From Arcticibacter eurypsychrophilus (GTDB lineage Bacteria; Bacteroidota; Bacteroidia; Sphingobacteriales; Sphingobacteriaceae), in the NCBI RefSeq assembly GCF_001730525.1, contig NZ_MDFN01000009.1, positions 62,001 through 126,000 of the forward strand: a stretch of 64,000 bases of DNA, read 5' to 3'. A program made the translations under genes and the position numbers. Position 1 is the first letter of the stretch. Each line of letters begins with the position of its first letter. This document shows, in pieces, positions 38,594 to 46,912 of the stretch. The notes under the pieces are model-generated. The model was not told where the DNA came from. It searched no databases and saw only the letters and a list, made by a program, of their open reading frames with translations.

Positions 38594-40006
38594 TTAGCTA
38601 TTAATGAATACAGGGTGAATCATATTTTCGATGGAATATATTTCTTCCCATTTTTCCTGGGTGATGTAGTGATACTCTAACACCGCAATATCATGTACAG
38701 ACTTACCTGTTGCAAGCGCTTCCTTAGCGATCAGTGCACATGTTTCGTATCCTAGAATAGGGTTAAGCGCTGTAACTATTCCGATGCTGTTCATTACAGC
38801 TCGAAGACACACATCTTCATTGGCTGTAATACCATCTACACATTTGGATTGTAATGTGTAGCACGCGTTTTCCATGTACGTCAGCATGGTAAATAAGCTA
38901 AAGCCGATTACCGGTTCCATCACATTTAATTGTAATTGTCCGGCTTCAGCTGCCATCGTAATTGTCATGTCAGCACCAATAACATAATAAGCTGTTTGAT
39001 TGACTACTTCAGGTATTACCGGGTTTACTTTCCCTGGCATAATAGATGATCCCGGCTGCATTTTAGGCAAATTGATTTCATTCAGACCAGTACGCGGGCC
39101 GGAAGACAATAGCCTCAAGTCATTACATATCTTGGAGATTTTAACAGCACATCTCTTAATTGTTCCAGATAGCTGAACATAAGCTCCTGTATCTGAGGTT
39201 GCTTCTATTAAATCTTCAGAAAGAGATAAGGGCATTCCAGTAATTTCTTTTAAATACCGGGTCACTATTTCAGGATAACCTTTAGGCGTATTTATAGCAG
39301 TACCTATAGCTGTAGCACCCATGTTAATCTCTGTGATCAGATTTTGTGCCTCCCTCATTCTTAAAATATCTTCCTTTATCGTAGTTGACCAGCCATTAAA
39401 TTCAGCACCCAGAGTCATTGGTACTGCATCCTGAAGCTGGGTGCGTCCCATTTTTAAGACTCTGCTAAACTCTTTACCTTTGCGTTCAAAAGATTCGCTC
39501 AAAGCTTCCATCGACTTGGTAAACCTATTTATCTTATTGTAAAGTGCTATTCTGAAAGCAGTAGGATAGGCATCATTGGTGCTTTGCGAAAAGTTAACAT
39601 GGTTATTGGGATGAAGAAATTCATATTGACCTTTTTCTTTCCCCAGGTATTCCAGTCCGATATTTGCGATCACCTCATTGGCGTTCATATTAACCGATGT
39701 TCCTGCTCCCCCTTGGATCATATCTGAAGGAAATTGATCTAAGTATTTTAAAGCAATGAGTTTATCACTGCCAAAACAGATTGCTTCAGCAATTTTAGAA
39801 TCGATTGCACCGCAATCTTTATTGGCCATTGCTGCGGCCTTTTTAACATAACCCAAAGCCTGGATTAATAGCGGTTCCTGCGAAATAGGAATTCCAGTAA
39901 TATGGAAATTCTCAATTGCCCTCAACGTCTGGATTCCGTAAAACATAGTATTATCAATTTCTTTTTCTCCAAGAGAGTCATGCTCTATTCTTGTTTTTTT
40001 TTCCAT
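38594..40006 (-). CDS. aspA: Aspartate ammonia-lyase
   Basis: 470-residue aspartase/fumarase superfamily protein. The N-terminal EHDSLGEKEIDNTMFYGIQTLRAIENFHITG is of the aspartase form, and GSSIMPGKVNPVIPEV is the superfamily signature with the catalytic serine loop. NHVNFSQSTNDAYPTAFR supplies further active-site residues. It converts aspartate to fumarate and ammonia. Its neighbours are an asparaginase that makes aspartate and a C4-dicarboxylate antiporter that can exchange aspartate for succinate. The gene lies 70 bp after the antiporter stop. Confidence 0.95.
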   Translation of the reverse strand: MEKKTRIEHDSLGEKEIDNTMFYGIQTLRAIENFHITGIPISQEPLLIQALGYVKKAAAMANKDCGAIDSKIAEAICFGSDKLIALKYLDQFPSDMIQGGAGTSVNMNANEVIANIGLEYLGKEKGQYEFLHPNNHVNFSQSTNDAYPTAFRIALYNKINRFTKSMEALSESFERKGKEFSRVLKMGRTQLQDAVPMTLGAEFNGWSTTIKEDILRMREAQNLITEINMGATAIGTAINTPKGYPEIVTRYLKEITGMPLSLSEDLIEATSDTGAYVQLSGTIKRCAVKISKICNDLRLLSSGPRTGLNEINLPKMQPGSSIMPGKVNPVIPEVVNQTAYYVIGADMTITMAAEAGQLQLNVMEPVIGFSLFTMLTYMENACYTLQSKCVDGITANEDVCLRAVMNSIGIVTALNPILGYETCALIAKEALATGKSVHDIAVLEYHYITQEKWEEIYSIENMIHPVFINS

Positions 40007-40076
40007 GATGAACTAAATAAAAATTATTGTTTAACTTTTTGTTGACTGTATAAGAGTAGCGGACTTGAATATGGCC

Positions 40077-41411
40077 TTAAATACCAAATAAGAATACCAT
40101 TAAAAATCCTATAGCCACTGCTGTAACTGTTGATATAATGCCTGGTAGCATAAAACTATGATTAAGCACATACTTACCTATACGGGTAGTGCCGGTTTTG
40201 TCAAAACCTATTGCGGCAATAATGGTAGGGTAGTTGGGAATAAAAAAATACCCGTTTACTGATGGGAACATGGCGATAAGGAAACCTGCCGGGATACCTA
40301 ATGCGACACCCAATGGCATCATCGCCCTTATAGTTGCTGCCTGACTAAAAAGTAAAATAGACATCACAAATAGTGCAATGGCAAAAGTCCAGGGCGCTTC
40401 AAGAACCATCTCCTTAATTCCACTTTCAATAAAAATATAATTTCCCTTAATAAAGGTATCACCCATCCAGGCCACACCGAAAATGGCAATTACCGCTTCA
40501 TTTCCAGCCTTAAAAATATTTCCAGATGATACAGTCGATACTTTGACTTTTGAAATTAAAAGAATGAGGGCAGCTGCGCTCATCATGACCATTTCTATAA
40601 TGGTTACCATCGAAATGGAGGCCATTACTCCATTTTCACCTTCCCATGAGGGTCTTAACGAAGGTATAGCACCAAAGAGAACGATTACAAAAACGGCTGT
40701 AAGAAAAACTAAAACAGAAATCTTAGCTGTTCCCGGAATCTCAGACGTGTTTACGGATTTAGCGTCCTCATTAATCATCTTTACAAAATCAGGGTCTTTC
40801 AGCTTTTCATTGAATATAGGATCATCTTTAAGCTCAACTCCAATCTTGTTAATTATGAAAGCGGAAATTAATACCCCTATCAGTGTTGCAGGAATGCTAA
40901 TCTTTAAAATATCAAAAATTTCTATTCCCTGAGGGGCTAATAAAGCAGCAAGTGCCACTGTTGCCGCAGTAATTGGACTTGCCGTGATGGCCTGCTGGGA
41001 AGCAATTACAGAAACGCTTAACGGACGTTCTGGGCGAATACCTGTTTTAGTGGCCAGTTCAGAAATGATTGGTAATATAGAATAAGCAATATGACCTGTA
41101 CCCGCTACAAAGGTAAAAATATAGCACACCAGAGGGGCTACAAAAGTTATGCGCTTGGGATTTTTCCTGAGCATCTTTTCAGCCAGCGCTACCATGTATG
41201 CTAACCCTTGAGATGCTTGTAATGCCGCTGAAGCAGAAATCACAGCAATGATGATCAACATAACATCTATGGGAGGAGTGGTGGGCTCAAGATTAAAGCC
41301 AAAAGTTAAAATCACTAAGCCTACAGCTCCCATAACGCCTAATCCTATACCCCCGATCCTGGCTCCAACAAATATGGCCGCCAATACAACTAAAAGCTCG
41401 AAATAAAACAT
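40077..41411 (-). CDS. Anaerobic C4-dicarboxylate antiporter (DcuA/DcuB family)
   Basis: 444 residues with roughly ten to twelve membrane helices. MFYFELLVVLAAIFVGARIGGIGLGVMGAVGLVILTF at the N-terminus and HIAYSILPIISELATKTGIRPERPLSVSVIASQQAITASPITAATVAL in the middle are typical of DcuA/DcuB. Family members exchange aspartate or fumarate for succinate across the inner membrane. First gene of the dcu-aspA-ansB-porin unit. A TAnnTTTG-like -7 element lies about 90 bp upstream. DcuA versus DcuB cannot be decided from sequence alone. Confidence 0.93.
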   Translation of the reverse strand: MFYFELLVVLAAIFVGARIGGIGLGVMGAVGLVILTFGFNLEPTTPPIDVMLIIIAVISASAALQASQGLAYMVALAEKMLRKNPKRITFVAPLVCYIFTFVAGTGHIAYSILPIISELATKTGIRPERPLSVSVIASQQAITASPITAATVALAALLAPQGIEIFDILKISIPATLIGVLISAFIINKIGVELKDDPIFNEKLKDPDFVKMINEDAKSVNTSEIPGTAKISVLVFLTAVFVIVLFGAIPSLRPSWEGENGVMASISMVTIIEMVMMSAAALILLISKVKVSTVSSGNIFKAGNEAVIAIFGVAWMGDTFIKGNYIFIESGIKEMVLEAPWTFAIALFVMSILLFSQAATIRAMMPLGVALGIPAGFLIAMFPSVNGYFFIPNYPTIIAAIGFDKTGTTRIGKYVLNHSFMLPGIISTVTAVAIGFLMVFLFGI

Positions 41412-41736
41412 ATATAATATTAGGTTTAAAGAATAAATTTTTGGACTTGTTGAATTGCTAACACAAGCAACATGTTATTTATCTTTCAATGTTGGGGACA
41501 AAGCTATTTAATAAATAAGGAAAGAAATATGACAACAATCATTATAAAAATTAATTAAATACTATTAATTTATTTTATTAATTAAACACATAAGGCCTTA
41601 ATAATAACTTACTGCTTTAAAGCGAGAAGATTTTAGAGTCTTCAGACGGTGCCGAATTTCATGAAAGACATAAGGCCTAATCACGAAAACATAAATACCA
41701 GAATCAGTGTTATTTAACTACCTATGAATAACACTT
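41412..41736. other. 325-bp divergent intergenic region upstream of the dicarboxylate antiporter
   Basis: AT-rich, with no gene. It has a minus-strand -7 element, TAGCTTTG (complement of 41499-41506), fitting TAnnTTTG. The nearest CAA that could be the -33 TTG on the minus strand is at 41533, a longer spacing than usual. The word ATAAGGCCTTA recurs in part (41590 and 41670), without clear meaning. The promoter of the small plus-strand gene must also lie here. Confidence 0.45.
41499..41506 (-). promoter_or_regulatory. Probable -7 promoter element of the dcu-aspA-ansB-porin operon
   Basis: The minus strand reads TAGCTTTG, an exact fit to the Bacteroidota consensus TAnnTTTG, 88 bp upstream of the antiporter ATG. 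The -33 element is not convincing, so this is tentative. Confidence 0.35.
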
Positions 41737-41973
41737 ATGAAAGCAACAACAGCCGTAATTATAGCAACGCTATATCTAATTGTCTACGTGATTCTGTTTC
41801 AAACAGAAATGTCGACCACTATCCTCTCCTATCTATTTTTAACCTCCCCATTTCTCATGATCTGGCTCGTATACACCGTACTAAAAGATGATCACGAACA
41901 GTATCCTGAATTAGGGGAAGATCAAGAATGGGGCTATCGTGATAAACCCAAAGATAAACTGGATCGATTTTAA
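41737..41973 (+). CDS. Small two-helix membrane protein of unknown function
   Basis: 78 residues with two hydrophobic segments (about 4-22 and 27-46) and an acidic tail DDHEQYPELGEDQEWGYRDKPKDKLDRF. I do not recognise a named family, but the composition and clean length look genuine. Its stop codon shares the palindrome TTAA (41970-41973) with the stop of the convergent TspO gene. Confidence 0.65.
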   Translation: MKATTAVIIATLYLIVYVILFQTEMSTTILSYLFLTSPFLMIWLVYTVLKDDHEQYPELGEDQEWGYRDKPKDKLDRF

Positions 41974-42440
41974 TTCAAATGGAAAATGGCTGCGTTTAAT
42001 GCCATCGCAAAAGTCACCCACAGAAAATAAGGAATCTGAATCAGACCAATCCAGGGTTTCAATCCATAAGAAACGCGAATCCAGATAATTAGGCTTAACC
42101 ACAAAAGCACAATATCGACTAAAGCGGTTGCCGGACTCTGCATGTAAAAGAAAAAGAAACTCCAGCAAAAATTTAGAATCAGTTGGATGACGAAGTATTG
42201 CTTAGCCTGATGGTTTGTCTGGCTCTTTAACTTCCAGATCGCATATCCGCTTACCCCCATTATGATATATAAAATAATCCATACCGGAGCAAAAACACCA
42301 TTAGGTGGATTGAAAAATGGTTTATTTAAAGTAGGATACCATGACTGGATACTGCTTTGAGTAAAAAAAGAGGCCGCCAGGCCCGTAAATAATGGCGCAA
42401 TACTCGCCAGCAGTAATGCACCAAAACGTTTAGCCTTCAT
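41970..42440 (-). CDS. tspO: TspO/MBR family tryptophan-rich sensory protein
   Basis: 156 residues with five predicted membrane helices. The family signature WYPTLNKPFFNPPNGVFAPVWIILYIIMGVSGYAIWKLK is complete, and several tryptophans lie in the helices (NFCWSFFFFYMQSP; SLIIWIRVSYGL). TspO proteins bind porphyrins and cholesterol-like ligands in the membrane and influence tetrapyrrole or stress responses. It starts 6 bp after the Na+/H+ antiporter stop, so the two are co-transcribed. The 3-prime end overlaps the convergent small gene by four bases. Confidence 0.95.
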   Translation of the reverse strand: MKAKRFGALLLASIAPLFTGLAASFFTQSSIQSWYPTLNKPFFNPPNGVFAPVWIILYIIMGVSGYAIWKLKSQTNHQAKQYFVIQLILNFCWSFFFFYMQSPATALVDIVLLWLSLIIWIRVSYGLKPWIGLIQIPYFLWVTFAMALNAAIFHLN

Positions 42441-42446
42441 ATTAAT

Positions 42447-44027
42447 TTAATGAAATATAGTTTTAATTTTTTCTTCCTCCAGATCTAGTAACCCCTGATA
42501 TTTTTTTACCATTTCTTCATCTGTTTCCAAACTCTTATTTAATTCCAAAAGTGTAGCCCTTTGCTTTTTTAATATGTACAAATAGATTTTTCGATACTCT
42601 TTTTGCTCCGCTGTCCCATCAAATTCCACCAGTAACATATCACTTTCCAATCTTTCCTTTAATTGTTGCAAGTGCGTGTTGCTGCTCATAATCCCGGCAT
42701 GTTCATCTTGCAAGTATTTCAAACTTACTTCAGCTAGTTTCTTCCTGATCATTAACTCCTGTTCTTCCGGGGGCATATAATGATCGGGGTCGTCCATGTT
42801 TACCCATTTGATCACTAAAGGAAGGGTTAATCCATGTAAAACTAGTGTGAGTAAGATTACTGTAAACGTAATGAAAAGGATTAGATTTCTTTGCGGAAAA
42901 GTAGTGCCATTACTCAACATTAGTGGAATAGATAATGCTGCCGCTAAAGATACCACACCGCGCATTCCTGCCCAGCCAATAATTATCGGCCCTTTCCAGC
43001 CCGGCCTGTTGTCTTCAGTCTTAATAAAGCGACTGATAAACATGGTAAAAGCGGATACACCAAGGGAACAAATGATTCGGGTTACAATCAGCACAGCTGT
43101 AATCAGACATCCATAATAAATAGCCTGACCCAAACTAACAGAACCTAATTGTGAAACAATTACAGGCAGCTCGAGTCCTATTAGTAAAAAAACCACCCCG
43201 TTTAACAGAAATCCAAAAGCTGCCCATACATTAGTTGCCCGAGTACGGCTACTATGACTCAAAAAATTATGACTTCGTTCCGATAAAAACAGTGCTCCGC
43301 TTACAACCGCAATCACCCCTGATACATGAAAGTTTTCGGCTACCAGATACATCACATAAGGCGTTGTCAGCGTAAGGACGATATCAATATTTGAATCTGT
43401 GGGAAGCCATCTATGTGCCGCGAAATAAAGCATTCCAACTGCAACCCCAATAAGGACACCCATTACAATCACCCAAACGAAACTTAGTGCTGCTTCATAA
43501 TATATAAAAGTACCTGAACTCACAGCGACTAACGCAAAGCGATACACGATCAAACTGGAAGCATCATTGAGCAGACTCTCCCCTTCCAATACCACACTAA
43601 TCCGCCTCGGAACCTTCACATGCTTTAAAATAGAGGTAGCTGATACAGCGTCCGGTGGCGAAATAATTCCCCCTAATAAAAACCCAAGGGCCAGCGTAAA
43701 TCCTGGAATGAGGGTACTTGATACCAGTGCAATAACAAACGAAGTAATAAGTACTATTGGAAACGCGAAACCACTGATCACCCTTCTCCAGCGCCATAGA
43801 TTCTTCCAGGAAGCATACCATGCCGCATCATAAAGGAGCGGAGGAAGGAAGATTATAAACATCAGCTCTGGATTTACTTTCATTTCCGGCAAACCGGGAA
43901 GAAAACTAAGCGCCAGACCGCCCAATACCAGTATCACCGGATAGGTAACTTTGAGCCAATCTGATAACATAACTAGAAGTAAGAGCGCTAAAATCAGGGA
44001 TATATATAAAATGGATGTATCTACCAT
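42447..44027 (-). CDS. CPA1-family Na+/H+ antiporter
   Basis: 526 residues: about 12 membrane helices (to about residue 410) and a cytosolic helical tail. FPGLPEMKVNPELMFIIFLPPLLYDAAW and the cation-site motif VVLEGESLLNDASSLIVY (with the Asn-Asp pair) are hallmarks of the NhaP/YjcE-type CPA1 exchangers. WAGMRGVVSLAAALSIP is the conserved later motif. It exchanges cytoplasmic Na+ (or K+) for protons for pH and salt homeostasis. It is transcribed ahead of tspO. The upstream region carries a perfect 35-bp hairpin that belongs more likely to the preceding operon. Confidence 0.93.
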   Translation of the reverse strand: MVDTSILYISLILALLLLVMLSDWLKVTYPVILVLGGLALSFLPGLPEMKVNPELMFIIFLPPLLYDAAWYASWKNLWRWRRVISGFAFPIVLITSFVIALVSSTLIPGFTLALGFLLGGIISPPDAVSATSILKHVKVPRRISVVLEGESLLNDASSLIVYRFALVAVSSGTFIYYEAALSFVWVIVMGVLIGVAVGMLYFAAHRWLPTDSNIDIVLTLTTPYVMYLVAENFHVSGVIAVVSGALFLSERSHNFLSHSSRTRATNVWAAFGFLLNGVVFLLIGLELPVIVSQLGSVSLGQAIYYGCLITAVLIVTRIICSLGVSAFTMFISRFIKTEDNRPGWKGPIIIGWAGMRGVVSLAAALSIPLMLSNGTTFPQRNLILFITFTVILLTLVLHGLTLPLVIKWVNMDDPDHYMPPEEQELMIRKKLAEVSLKYLQDEHAGIMSSNTHLQQLKERLESDMLLVEFDGTAEQKEYRKIYLYILKKQRATLLELNKSLETDEEMVKKYQGLLDLEEEKIKTIFH

Positions 44028-44356
44028 TGTCCAAAATCTACTAGCTGAAACGCAGCTTTTGACTATAGGTTTTCACTAAATGAACGGAAATGAATGCTCT
44101 CTTTCCTATTTGATTCTGTGTTGACTGAAGATTTAATCTGTTCTGATTAAAGACTTTAGATATATTAATTGGAAGAAAACAATAGCCAAGTTATGGTCTG
44201 ATAACTAATGATACTACAATGAATCTGGATTAAGTCCGACTTGAGTCCATGTTTTGCACTTAAACATGGACTCAAGTCGGACTTAATCCAGATTCAACCT
44301 TGAGTCAATAATAATCAAACCTTAATCTGGTATCCACTTATGCTAAGTATGGCATC
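44028..44356. other. 329-bp spacer between the GH109-like gene and the Na+/H+ antiporter
   Basis: It contains the 35-bp hairpin (44220-44296) and nothing else recognisable. A degenerate copy of part of the arm (TTGAGTCAATAATAATCAAACCTTAATCTGG, split by substitutions) follows at about 44302-44330. The antiporter promoter should lie in 44030-44200. Confidence 0.5.
44220..44296. repeat. Perfect 35-bp inverted repeat (hairpin) at the end of the GalNAc-type locus
   Basis: Positions 44220-44254 are exactly complementary to 44262-44296 with a 7-nt loop (TGCACTT). This is the longest perfect palindrome seen in the window. It lies 61 bp after the stop of the last gene of the minus-strand sus operon and about 190 bp upstream of the antiporter start. 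There is no U-tract on either side. It could be an RNA-stabilising terminator structure, a recent mobile palindrome, or a dimeric regulator site; within it the words AAGTCCGACTT and GACTTGAGTC partly repeat each other. Confidence 0.9.
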
Positions 44357-45709
44357 TTAAAATCCACTATCATCCAGCGCAAATGTATTCTTCCGATCCT
44401 TCCATTTACCTCTGGTAAAATCAGGGAACTTTTGTGGTGTATTGCCTTCTTCTATTGATTTTTCTGAAAGTGGGGTGATTACGCTCATGGTCAGCGAATC
44501 ATAGATGTCAATCGGCGTTTGTTTCCGCTGTTTTACAGACTCCACAAAAGCGTTAAACACAAACCAATCCATTCCCCCATGTCCTGCCCCATCCGCTTTA
44601 CTTGCATATTTTTTCCATAAAGGATGGTCGTACTTTTCCGTCCAGATGCTGGCTTTATCCCATTCATCATAGTTTTTTGCCTGATCTTCAATATATATCG
44701 ATTCATTAATGTCCATCCAGATGCCTTTTGTTCCTTGCACCCTGAAACCTAGTGAATAAGGCCTTGGCAAATGCGTGTCATGCGATAAAGTAACCGTTTC
44801 ACCATTGGCACAATTCAACATCGTGGTCACAATATCTCCGTTTTTAAACTTGATGGAAGCATTTTTATTTCCGGGAGCGACCTTCGATATGTAGGCATTT
44901 AGTCCCGGTGATTTAGAAGCAAAGGACACCAGGTTGGTAAACCGGTTTCCCCGGTTGATGTCAATATAGTTCATCACCGGACCTGCACCATGTGTCGGAT
45001 AGATATCACCATTCCGATCAATATTAAACTGTGTTCGCCATTGCGCTTCCCCTACGGTTTTCGGTCCGAATTCGGCTCCTTTTCCATCAAAGTTTTTGCC
45101 GTCATTGAATAATATACCACGAAGATCATGCTGATAACCGCCTTCGAGATGTACCAGTTCACCAAACAGGTCTTTCCTCACCATATTTAAAACTGCGAGT
45201 ACGTCTCTTCGGTAACATACATTTTCGAGGGTCATGTATGGTACCTTCGTTTCTTCGTATACCTTCAGGATGTCCCAGTGATCATCTTCAGAGAGTCCGG
45301 CAATTACCTCACAACCCACATATTTCCCGGCCCTCATGGCATCAATGGACTGTTCTTTATGAAATTGCCATGGTGTGGCTATAATTACGCCGTCAATATC
45401 TTTTCTTTCCAGAAGCTTTTTATAGGCCTCGAGCGATCCGGTATATTCTGCAGGAAGTTTTTTCTTCGCCTTCACGAATTGTTCCCGACAATATTTCAAG
45501 GAGCTTTCCTGAGTATCACAAATAGCTACTATTTCCACGTCGGAACGCAGTAAGCCCTCTCCGATGTGGTTACGCCCACGTAATCCTACTCCGATATAGC
45601 CTAATCTTATTTTATCGGCATTTTTGCCGAAGAGTAATCCTGAAGGTAAAATTGTAAAACCTGCAAGTGCTATTGCACTGCTTTTGACAAAGTGTCTGCG
45701 ATCCATCAT
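44357..45709 (-). CDS. GH109-like Gfo/Idh/MocA oxidoreductase (probable alpha-N-acetylgalactosaminidase)
   Basis: 450 residues. Tat-type signal with twin arginine at 4-5 (MMDRRHFVKSSAIALAGF). NAD-binding Rossmann fold starting IRLGYIGVGLRGRNHIGEGLL. The GH109 pattern is followed closely: GKYVGCEVIAGLSEDDHWDIL, ENVCYRRDVLAVLNMVRKDLFGELVHLEGGYQHDLRG, YPTHGAGPV and INRGNRFTNLVSFASKSPGLNAY. GH109 enzymes use NAD+ transiently to cleave alpha-GalNAc. Last gene of the sus operon, 12 bp behind a NahK-like kinase, which would take the released N-acetylhexosamine. An unrelated sugar dehydrogenase is less likely given the motif match. Confidence 0.85.
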   Translation of the reverse strand: MMDRRHFVKSSAIALAGFTILPSGLLFGKNADKIRLGYIGVGLRGRNHIGEGLLRSDVEIVAICDTQESSLKYCREQFVKAKKKLPAEYTGSLEAYKKLLERKDIDGVIIATPWQFHKEQSIDAMRAGKYVGCEVIAGLSEDDHWDILKVYEETKVPYMTLENVCYRRDVLAVLNMVRKDLFGELVHLEGGYQHDLRGILFNDGKNFDGKGAEFGPKTVGEAQWRTQFNIDRNGDIYPTHGAGPVMNYIDINRGNRFTNLVSFASKSPGLNAYISKVAPGNKNASIKFKNGDIVTTMLNCANGETVTLSHDTHLPRPYSLGFRVQGTKGIWMDINESIYIEDQAKNYDEWDKASIWTEKYDHPLWKKYASKADGAGHGGMDWFVFNAFVESVKQRKQTPIDIYDSLTMSVITPLSEKSIEEGNTPQKFPDFTRGKWKDRKNTFALDDSGF

Positions 45710-45721
45710 TGTATAATTTGG

Positions 45722-46840
45722 TTAATTCTTTTTATATGCTTTCCTCTCGTTCTGGATGGTACTTTTCAGTACTTCCACATGGGTATTCAGCATTTTAAAC
45801 AATTGAAGCTGTGCTCTTGTACGTTGCAAATTATGGGTATCAAATTTGACCTTAAAATACTGATCGCCGTTGATATAATCTTCAAGGAAACGCACAGCCT
45901 GCATATAAGGAAGCAGCAGAACGCCCATAATCAGTGAATTTACCTCGCTTTCGGTCAGGAAACTATTGGCCTCTTTTAAATACCCCTTGGTATAGGCATC
46001 GAACAAATGAAAGTTAAGCTTTATTTTGCTCAGATCCTCCTCATCCTCTGCCTCGGTATTGATAATCGTACGGATGGCATCACCGAAATCAAAAGCCACA
46101 TATCCGTCCATTACCGTATCCAGATCAATCACGCATTGAGCCTCGTCATTCAGGTCAAGCAACACGTTATTAAATTTGGTATCGTTATGGATCACCCGCC
46201 TGGGGAGTACCTTTTGCTGTTCCGGCTTTTGAAAGTATAACATGGATCCAGCGTGTTCATTAATAAATTGAAGCTCTGTTTTTACGTGTTCAGCGCGACC
46301 GGATAGGTTATTATGTACAGCCGTTTTCAGGTTGGCCAGTCTGAATTCAATATTATGAAAATTAGGAATCACCTCATACATTAAACCGGCGGGCAAGTCG
46401 GAAAGCATCTTTTGGAACTTGCCAAACGCTTTACCTCCCTCATAAGCTTGTTTTTCTGTTTCGACCACATCATAACTTTTTGTATTCTTCAGGAAGTAGC
46501 ACATGCGCCAGTAGTCACCATGCTCATCTTTATAATAATACTTTTTATTCCGGCATGGTATCAGCGTCATGACTTCTTTATCGGGATCACCTTCGTTTGT
46601 TTTTTTGATCTTATCCTTGAGATGTTCAATGACAAGGCACATGTTATCCGTCAGCTTTTCCACGTTTTTAAAAACATGATGATTAATGCGCTGCAATAAA
46701 AAATCACTATCCGACGTGTCCAGATTCTTCAGAAAATACGTATCGTTTATATGGCCAGAGCCAAATATTTTCAAAGAATCGGCATCTACGTGACAATTGA
46801 AATTGGATACTAATGCGGGTATATTATCTAGAATTTGCAC
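45722..46840 (-). CDS. NahK-like N-acetylhexosamine 1-kinase (APH fold)
   Basis: 372 residues starting at GTG (46840); a stop lies just upstream in frame and no nearby ATG fits better. The kinase fold shows GSGHINDTY (27-35), a NahK-like ATP loop, then the catalytic RRVIHNDTKFNNVLLD (Asp220) and CVIDLDTVMDGYVAFDFGDA for metal binding. NahK of bifidobacteria phosphorylates GalNAc and GlcNAc at C1. Placed between the DUF4832 lipoprotein and the GH109-like gene, it fits a path in which liberated GalNAc becomes GalNAc-1-phosphate. Related APH-fold kinases act on other sugars or amines, so the substrate is inferred. Confidence 0.8.
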   Translation of the reverse strand: MQILDNIPALVSNFNCHVDADSLKIFGSGHINDTYFLKNLDTSDSDFLLQRINHHVFKNVEKLTDNMCLVIEHLKDKIKKTNEGDPDKEVMTLIPCRNKKYYYKDEHGDYWRMCYFLKNTKSYDVVETEKQAYEGGKAFGKFQKMLSDLPAGLMYEVIPNFHNIEFRLANLKTAVHNNLSGRAEHVKTELQFINEHAGSMLYFQKPEQQKVLPRRVIHNDTKFNNVLLDLNDEAQCVIDLDTVMDGYVAFDFGDAIRTIINTEAEDEEDLSKIKLNFHLFDAYTKGYLKEANSFLTESEVNSLIMGVLLLPYMQAVRFLEDYINGDQYFKVKFDTHNLQRTRAQLQLFKMLNTHVEVLKSTIQNERKAYKKN

Positions 46841-46912
46841 GCTTTACTAATTTAGAATTTGTAAAATTTCATTTGGATAAATGATTCCCTGATCTGAAAA
46901 TCGAATAAGTGG

